Shown: positions 7,173 through 11,065 of the stretch, piece by piece
How the letters are laid out: every line of letters begins with the position of its first letter
How positions within the stretch are numbered: the first letter of the stretch is position 1
Assembly (NCBI GenBank): GCA_029268325.1
Contig: JAJUGC010000035.1
Span: 1-11,065 of the forward strand
Length of the DNA stretch: 11,065 nucleotides
DNA from: Gammaproteobacteria bacterium
GTDB taxonomy: Bacteria; Pseudomonadota; Gammaproteobacteria; Pseudomonadales; Oleiphilaceae
Direction of reading: 5' to 3'
Made by a program: the position numbers and the translations under genes
The notes under the pieces: model-generated
What the model was told of the DNA's origin: nothing
What the model saw: the letters and a program-made list of their open reading frames with translations, nothing else
The model's database searches: none

Positions 7173-7186
7173 ACAAGTCGACTTGT
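7173..7186. promoter_or_regulatory. Perfect 14-bp palindrome, possible operator
   Basis: ACAAGTCGACTTGT is identical on both strands, and a partial match extends it outward (T7171-A7188, A7170-T7189). It lies 125 bases upstream of the cytochrome start, just downstream of a weak promoter-like sequence on that strand. Its form fits a dimeric helix-turn-helix repressor site. No regulator gene lies next to it, so the binding protein is unknown. Confidence 0.4.
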
Positions 7187-7227
7187 CATGTATTTAATTG
7201 ACCCGATGGGCCAATCAAAAGAAGGCG

Positions 7228-7250
7228 CAGCCTATGGGGCTGATAGGCTG
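7228..7250. repeat. Inverted repeat in the divergent region
   Basis: CAGCCTAT (7228-7235) and ATAGGCTG (7243-7250) make a perfect 8-bp stem with the 7-base loop GGGGCTG. On the minus strand it is followed by CGCCTTCTTTTG, somewhat T-rich. With no minus-strand gene ending here, its role is unclear. Confidence 0.45.
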
Positions 7251-7432
7251 GGGCAATCAGCAGACTGCGCTGAAGACCGGGTTGTTTTTTGCAGGTAGTT
7301 AGTGGAATGTGTGGGTGAATCTTCACTGTGCTGCTGGAAGTGGGGGGGCCTGCTTCAGTCTGCACCAAGGCGTGAGGATGTCTTTCTGCCCGCTGGGCAA
7401 ACTCTTATCAAGGATCTATACAGGAGTGGGAT

Positions 7433-8143
7433 ATGCGTGTCATCGCATCGGCTATTTTGGCCATAGGAATGATTGTGGGGGCATGGTTGATTACGGATGG
7501 GCTTAGGGATATACGCACCGGAGACCGTTATGTCACTGTCAAGGGCATGGCCGAGCGGGATGTGGAGGCCGACCTGGCGATTTGGCCTCTGCGCTATGTA
7601 GCCGCCAGTGACCAATTGGAACAGGCCCAGAAGGATATCCAGCGCAGCCGTGAGGCGGTGGAGCGGTTCCTGGGCAAGTATGGTGTTGCGGCCGACCAAA
7701 TTGAACTGCAGCGCTTGGATGTGACCGATACCACCACTAATCCTTATCAAAGCCAGCCCAGTCCCAAGCGCTTTATTATCAGCCATACCCTGCTGGTGCG
7801 TAGCGAGTCGCCGGATCAGGTTCGCCAGGCCTCCCAGGCTATCAGTGAGTTGATCGATCTGGGCGTGGTACTTTCCAGCGATTACGGCCCCAGTGGTCCG
7901 ACCTACCTGTTCAAGGGGTTGAATGACATCAAGCCGGCCCTGATTGCCGAGGCGACTGCCGCAGCCCGGGCGTCGGCTGAACAGTTCGCCAAGGATGCCA
8001 ATGCCACGCTGGGTGGGCTGCGTCGTGCCAACCAGGGGGTGATCCAGATCCTGCCACGGGATCAGGGAGCTGGTATGAGCGAGGAAAGCCAGGCATCCAA
8101 AACCGTCCGGGTGGTGAGCACCCTGGAATATTACCTCGACTGA
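7433..8143 (+). CDS. SIMPL-domain (DUF541) membrane-anchored protein
   Basis: A 236-residue protein. A hydrophobic segment at about 4-21 (IASAILAIGMIVGAWLI) with no clear cleavage site looks like an uncleaved N-terminal anchor, placing the rest in the periplasm. Residues about 33-234 match the SIMPL/DUF541 family, which includes Brucella BP26: it opens DRYVTVKGMAERDVEADLAI, has the RFIISHTLLVRS strand region, and a long helix ALIAEATAAARASAEQFAKD before the final VRVVSTLEYYLD. Family members form periplasmic or outer-membrane-associated assemblies; their biochemical role is poorly known. The ATG at 7433 has AGGAG at 7422-7426, 6 bases upstream. The gene is single, divergent from the cytochrome gene, and its 3' end overlaps the convergent sugar dehydrogenase by 13 bases. 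The family call is good; the function is unknown. Confidence 0.88.
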   Translation: MRVIASAILAIGMIVGAWLITDGLRDIRTGDRYVTVKGMAERDVEADLAIWPLRYVAASDQLEQAQKDIQRSREAVERFLGKYGVAADQIELQRLDVTDTTTNPYQSQPSPKRFIISHTLLVRSESPDQVRQASQAISELIDLGVVLSSDYGPSGPTYLFKGLNDIKPALIAEATAAARASAEQFAKDANATLGGLRRANQGVIQILPRDQGAGMSEESQASKTVRVVSTLEYYLD

Positions 8144-9306
8144 TCGCCGCTTCCCTTGTTGCGATCAGTGCCCGGATCCGGCTTTTCCGGTGTCAGCCTC
8201 AGGATCTGGCCGTCGTTGTCGTCGGTCAGCAGATAGAGGCTGCCATCGGGCGCCTGTTCCACATCGCGGATCCGGGCGCCCATGTCGACCCGCTCCACTT
8301 CTTCGGCTTCACGCCCGTTGATCGTTACCCGAACCAGGGCCTGGGAGCTCAAACCACTGATCAGCAAACTCCCTTGCCAGCCTGGAAACAGGTTCCCCGT
8401 ATAGAAAATCATGCCTGAGGGTGAAATAACCGGGCTCCAGTGTGTAAGCGCGTCGGTCAGGTGGGGCTCAGTGGGAGGGTCTGGAATCTTGCGGCCATCA
8501 TAATGGTTGCCCCAACTGACTTTGGGCCAGCCGTAATTCTGGCCCGCTTCGATCAGGTTGAGCTCATCCCCGTCACGGGGGCCCATTTCGGTTTCCCAAA
8601 GCTCCCCAGTTTGGGGGTGAATCGCCAGGCCTTGCACATTGCGGTGCCCATAGGACCAGATTTCCGGCCGGGCACCGGCCTCTTTGACAAAGGGGTTGTC
8701 CTGGGGAACGCTGCCGTCAGGCCGAATGCGGACAATGGTACCCAGGTGATTGGACAGGTCCTGGGCCGGATCAAACTTGTTGCGGTCGCCCATGGACAGG
8801 TACAGGTGCCCATCCTTGGAAAAGACGATGCGTCCGCCAAAGTGAAGGCTGCCGTTCACCTTGGGTTCCTGTCGGAAGATGACCTGGAAATCCTGGAGCT
8901 GATCGTTTTGTAGGCGCCCTCGGCCCAGGGCTGTGGAGGCTTTGTTGCCATCGGGCTCGGCGAAGGAGAGATAGACATAGCCATTGGATTTGAAGTCAGG
9001 ATCCAGGGCCACGTCCAGGAGGCCCCCTTGGCCTGCCGCAAACACCTCTGGAGTACCTTGGATTGGAGCAGAGTGTTGCTGGTTTTGGTCCAGGATTCTC
9101 AACCGGCCTTCCCGTTCGGTGACCAGAAGCCTGCCGTCCGGAAGCAAGGCCATGCCCCAGGGATGGCTCAGACCTTCCGCGATGGTTTCAACCGAGAACT
9201 TTCCTGTGTCGGAGGAGACGGATTCCCGTGATTGGGCTCCCGCCGGGGTGAAAATCAGACTGGCAATGCTGACGAAGCCTGCGGCGAACAGGACAAAGGG
9301 ATTCAT
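8131..9306 (-). CDS. PQQ-dependent aldose sugar dehydrogenase (YliI/Asd-like)
   Basis: A 391-residue periplasmic six-bladed beta-propeller of the glucose/sorbosone dehydrogenase family (PF07995), which oxidises aldoses with PQQ and passes electrons on. A signal-like N-terminus ends around PAGA at 21-24, though its n-region has no Lys or Arg. Family motifs appear in order: GLSHPWGMALLPDGRLLVTE (45-64), GQGGLLDVALDP (92-103), NGSLHFGGRIVF with H155 as the likely catalytic base (151-162), WSYGHRNVQGLAIHP (217-231), GPRDGDELNLIEAGQNYGWP (242-261) and SPSGMIFYTG (295-304). The ATG at 9306 is preceded by AAGGAG (9313-9318); the longer frame from 9399 lacks such support. E. coli YliI has 371 residues. 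No pqq biosynthesis genes are in the window. The fold is sure; the true substrate is unknown. Confidence 0.9.
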   Translation of the reverse strand: MNPFVLFAAGFVSIASLIFTPAGAQSRESVSSDTGKFSVETIAEGLSHPWGMALLPDGRLLVTEREGRLRILDQNQQHSAPIQGTPEVFAAGQGGLLDVALDPDFKSNGYVYLSFAEPDGNKASTALGRGRLQNDQLQDFQVIFRQEPKVNGSLHFGGRIVFSKDGHLYLSMGDRNKFDPAQDLSNHLGTIVRIRPDGSVPQDNPFVKEAGARPEIWSYGHRNVQGLAIHPQTGELWETEMGPRDGDELNLIEAGQNYGWPKVSWGNHYDGRKIPDPPTEPHLTDALTHWSPVISPSGMIFYTGNLFPGWQGSLLISGLSSQALVRVTINGREAEEVERVDMGARIRDVEQAPDGSLYLLTDDNDGQILRLTPEKPDPGTDRNKGSGDQSR

Positions 9307-9312
9307 GGGCTG

Positions 9313-9318
9313 CTCCTT
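9313..9318 (-). promoter_or_regulatory. Ribosome binding site fixing the sugar dehydrogenase start
   Basis: AAGGAG on the minus strand, 6 bases before the ATG at 9306. It favours the start at MNPFVLF, with its export signal, over an in-frame ATG at 9399. Confidence 0.75.
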
Positions 9319-9420
9319 GGCATCAGTGGCCAGGTTGATAACCGCTCCTAATCTAGGGGCCGTTGCGAGATCTTGAATAAGGATAGGGATCGTCAGCATT
9401 CATGCCCAACCCCGGAACAA

Positions 9421-9448
9421 CTAAAAAGGGGCTTGCGCCCCTTTTTAG
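9421..9448 (-). terminator. Rho-independent terminator of the SRPBCC gene
   Basis: A perfect 12-bp stem, CTAAAAAGGGGC (9421-9432) with GCCCCTTTTTAG (9437-9448), around the 4-base loop TTGC. The minus strand reads a GC stem followed by TTTTTAG, 39 bases past the stop of the SRPBCC gene. The symmetric A and T runs make it work in both directions, and it insulates the downstream sugar dehydrogenase gene. Confidence 0.9.
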
Positions 9449-9487
9449 TAATGCTCTTAGTAACTGGCGGCCCAGATTGGCTTTGGA

Positions 9488-9955
9488 TCAGGCGCTGTTG
9501 GCCGCGCTGGCTGCCTCTGTCGGCTGTTGCCGGGCAAGCTTTTTCAGGGCGAGCATGATAGGGATTCCCGCTGCGGCTTTGAGCAGTGGGCCGGTAAAGG
9601 GAATCGGCAGCTTGGGCTCAAGCTCAATGGTGTAATGGACAATGGTTTTGCCTTGCACCTGGGCAAAAGCGATCCGGCCTTTGTGGTTTTTGACCGGGCT
9701 GCCCTTGGTGACGCTGTACTCCATCAGTTCGTTGTTTTTGAAGGCCGTGACTGTTTCTTCAAAGGCCGGAACCGGGAACGCCTCGATACGCCGCACAGAA
9801 CCGACACCGTTCTTGTTCTTGCCCGAGGCGTCTACGATGCGGGTCACCTTGGCATTGACCAGCTTGCCAAAGTTTTCGTGGTCGGTGAGTTGCTGAAAGA
9901 CCCAGCTGATGGGAGCGTCGTAGGATTGGAATAGTTCAATATATTGTTTGGCCAT
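9488..9955 (-). CDS. SRPBCC-fold protein (polyketide cyclase/dehydrase-like)
   Basis: A 155-residue soluble protein of the START/Bet v 1-like SRPBCC superfamily, whose members bind hydrophobic ligands in a deep cavity. The N-terminus IELFQSYDAPISWVFQQLTD and the following HENFGKL are typical of these proteins, as are GVGSVRRIEAFPVPAFEETV and the strand HYTIELEPKLPIPFTGPLLK. The C-terminal helix ends in an Ala-rich tail. The ATG at 9955 (MAKQYIEL) is preferred because AGGA (9964-9967) lies 8 bases upstream; an ATG three codons earlier at 9964 has its purine run directly against it. It stands alone between a stem-loop after the TRAP gene and its own strong terminator, so it is probably monocistronic. 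The ligand cannot be predicted. Confidence 0.82.
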   Translation of the reverse strand: MAKQYIELFQSYDAPISWVFQQLTDHENFGKLVNAKVTRIVDASGKNKNGVGSVRRIEAFPVPAFEETVTAFKNNELMEYSVTKGSPVKNHKGRIAFAQVQGKTIVHYTIELEPKLPIPFTGPLLKAAAGIPIMLALKKLARQQPTEAASAANSA

Positions 9956-9996
9956 AGTGATCATCCTGATTCGTTGTTTTGGGTAAGGGGCCCTGA

Positions 9997-10025
9997 GTTG
10001 TCGCAGTTTGAGGCGTAAATGTCAA
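9997..10025 (-). promoter_or_regulatory. Candidate promoter of the SRPBCC gene
   Basis: On the minus strand, a perfect TTGACA at 10025-10020 is followed after 17 bases by GACAAC at 10002-9997, a weak -10 (3 of 6). It lies about 40 bases upstream of the ATG at 9955 and directly after the stem-loop that ends the TRAP gene, which fits a separate transcript. Confidence 0.4.
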
Positions 10026-10029
10026 CCGG

Positions 10030-10062
10030 CAGGCAAAGCCGGAAGAGCTCCGGCTTTGCCTG
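10030..10062 (-). terminator. Strong stem-loop after the TRAP permease gene
   Basis: A perfect stem of 14 pairs: arms 10030-10043 (CAGGCAAAGCCGGA) and 10049-10062 (TCCGGCTTTGCCTG) around the 5-base loop AGAGC. It lies 19 bases past the TRAP gene stop. It lacks a following U-tract on either strand, so it may end transcription poorly or protect the 3' end of the mRNA. Confidence 0.6.
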
Positions 10063-10081
10063 GGATCGGCTCTAAGCCTGG

Positions 10082-11065
10082 TCAGGCATAGAAGAATAAG
10101 GGGACAAACCCGACAATCAGCAAGGTGGTGAGCAACACCAGCAAGGGCACCCAGATATGTTCGAAGCGCTGGAGCAGGGAAGCCTGGGGGCCCTTATCTT
10201 CAATGGCCTGGTGCCACTCTGCTGTGCCCACCACCAGTCGGGTCAGCAGCTGGTTGAGGGCGACAGGCGGGCTCAAGTAGCCCAGCTCAAATGCCACCAG
10301 GGCAACCATCCAGAAGTGGAGGGGATCAACCCCAGACTGGATGGCGTAGCTGGCAAAGGTGGCCGTCACCAGAATCACCGCGCCGAACGGATCCATGAAC
10401 ATGCCAATGAAAACCAGCAACAGGATGCTGATCAGCATGACCATCCACACAGATCCCAGGGATTGGGGGAAGATCTGATCAACGATGTGGGATTTTTCGA
10501 TGACGCCGCCCAGGCAAATGGAGGCCATGATCAGCAGGAGCAGGGCACCAATGTGAATGCTGGAGTCGGCTGCGGAGTCGGAGACCACTCCGGCGAAGGC
10601 GCTGATCCGGTTCTTCTTCGTCTGGAACAGGCGCTCATAGAGCAGGATGCCGGTCAGCACGATCGGCAGGATGACCGGGGCATTGTGCTCGTTGATGTGC
10701 ATGCCCAGAACCAGCTTGAAGCCGAAGAGGATCGCGACCACGGTCACCAGGTAAGGAAGCAACTGCTTGAAGGCGGCCATGGTTTCGCGCCAGGCGGTGC
10801 TTGGACTGGTAGTGCCGACCAGGCGGGTGGCCTTGTTCTTGGTCAGTACCAAAACGCTGAAAATGGCTGCCGACAGCAGATAGATGTACAGACCCCAGCC
10901 ATAGAGCTGGTTGGTGGTGACCTCTTTGTTGAGGGCTGCAATGATGACGATAAGCAGGCAGGGGTTCAGGACGACACCCAGGCTGCCGGACATGGCTGTC
11001 GTGGACAGAGACAGGGAGCGATGGGCTCCGGCCCGGCGCATTTCGTCATAAATCACACCCCCCAC
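10082..11065 (-). CDS. TRAP transporter large permease (DctM type), C-terminal part
   Basis: Inner-membrane channel subunit of a tripartite ATP-independent periplasmic transporter, which uses an ion gradient to import organic acids or similar solutes delivered by a binding protein. The frame is open to the right edge, so the true start is outside; 327 residues remain. The visible part carries DctM blocks: YDEMRRAGAHRSLSLSTTAM, then SGSLGVVLNPCLLIVIIAAL (about 7-45), and late GMFMDPFGAVILVTATFASY followed by FELGYLSPPVALNQLLTRLV (about 221-278). Several further hydrophobic segments are present (about 58-75, 103-121, 129-143, 171-188, 204-223, 305-325). The first block has NP where the family usually has a PP pair. 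About 130 residues between the two blocks are less typical. The DctQ and DctP partners are not in the window. The substrate is unknown. A related family with the same fold remains possible. Confidence 0.85.
   Translation of the reverse strand: MGGVIYDEMRRAGAHRSLSLSTTAMSGSLGVVLNPCLLIVIIAALNKEVTTNQLYGWGLYIYLLSAAIFSVLVLTKNKATRLVGTTSPSTAWRETMAAFKQLLPYLVTVVAILFGFKLVLGMHINEHNAPVILPIVLTGILLYERLFQTKKNRISAFAGVVSDSAADSSIHIGALLLLIMASICLGGVIEKSHIVDQIFPQSLGSVWMVMLISILLLVFIGMFMDPFGAVILVTATFASYAIQSGVDPLHFWMVALVAFELGYLSPPVALNQLLTRLVVGTAEWHQAIEDKGPQASLLQRFEHIWVPLLVLLTTLLIVGFVPLFFYA

Larger units (their letters stand above)
7049..7432. other. Divergent intergenic region, no gene
   Basis: 384 bases between the starts of the di-heme cytochrome (minus) and the SIMPL gene (plus). 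Small open frames here lack ribosome binding sites and recognisable sequence. It holds a 14-bp palindrome (7173-7186), a hairpin (7228-7250) and, for the minus strand, TTGATT at 7218-7213 followed by an A/T-rich TTAAATAC, a weak promoter-like pair just upstream of the palindrome. No clear promoter for the plus-strand gene was found. Confidence 0.6.

Noticed and set aside
7049..7189. N-terminal extension of the cytochrome gene to ATG 7189
   Set aside because: The extension puts 47 residues ahead of a normal signal peptide, while a good AAGGAG precedes the ATG at 7048. The extension also covers the palindrome's edge, which looks like regulatory DNA.
7186..7368. A 60-codon minus-strand frame in the divergent region
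   Set aside because: No Shine-Dalgarno, no recognisable sequence, and it spans the hairpin and promoter-like elements of the region.
7417..7422. TATACA as a -10 box for the SIMPL gene
   Set aside because: It would start transcription at about 7429, leaving the AGGAG at 7422-7426 off the message. No matching -35 is present.

Overview
This window reads as the chromosome of a GC-rich gammaproteobacterium, probably a marine or environmental relative of Pseudomonas, Alcanivorax or Marinobacter. The main evidence is gene order: pepA, holC, a small conserved-type gene and valS on one strand, with lptF-lptG running divergently from pepA, is the arrangement known from Pseudomonas. The genus is an inference and cannot be fixed by eye. 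No mobile element, CRISPR array, phage gene, tRNA or rRNA was seen.

Left half (1-5542), housekeeping. On the minus strand, read from 3112 leftward, lie pepA (leucyl aminopeptidase), holC (DNA polymerase III chi subunit), a 161-residue protein of unknown function and the first 143-144 codons of valS. The valS gene has its own perfect TATAAT -10 box in the 187-base gap before it. On the plus strand, lptF and lptG overlap by 8 bases and encode the two permease subunits of the LPS transport ABC machine (LptB2FG). The best lptF start is a TTG at 3379. A promoter-like pair at 3283-3312 lies inside the longer reading frame and fits this shorter start.

Right half (5543-11065), accessory and metabolic genes. 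A secreted di-heme cytochrome c of the peroxidase/MauG type (minus, 5645-7048) converges on lptG across a gap with two stem-loops. A 384-base divergent region, holding a perfect 14-bp palindrome and a hairpin, separates it from a membrane-anchored SIMPL-domain protein (plus, 7433-8143). That gene overlaps by 13 bases at its 3' end with a convergent periplasmic PQQ-type aldose dehydrogenase (minus, 8131-9306). Further right, also on the minus strand, are a SRPBCC-fold protein (9488-9955), followed by a strong terminator at 9421-9448, and the C-terminal part of a DctM-type TRAP transporter large permease (10082 to the right edge), followed by a 14-bp stem-loop.

The envelope is the common thread: LptF/LptG, the di-heme cytochrome, the SIMPL protein, the sugar dehydrogenase and the TRAP permease all act in the inner membrane or periplasm. 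There is no sign that the right-half genes form one pathway. No convincing novel multi-gene system was found. The items most worth a second look are the lptF start, the 7173-7186 palindrome, the unusual layout of the di-heme cytochrome and the alternative hairpins upstream of valS.
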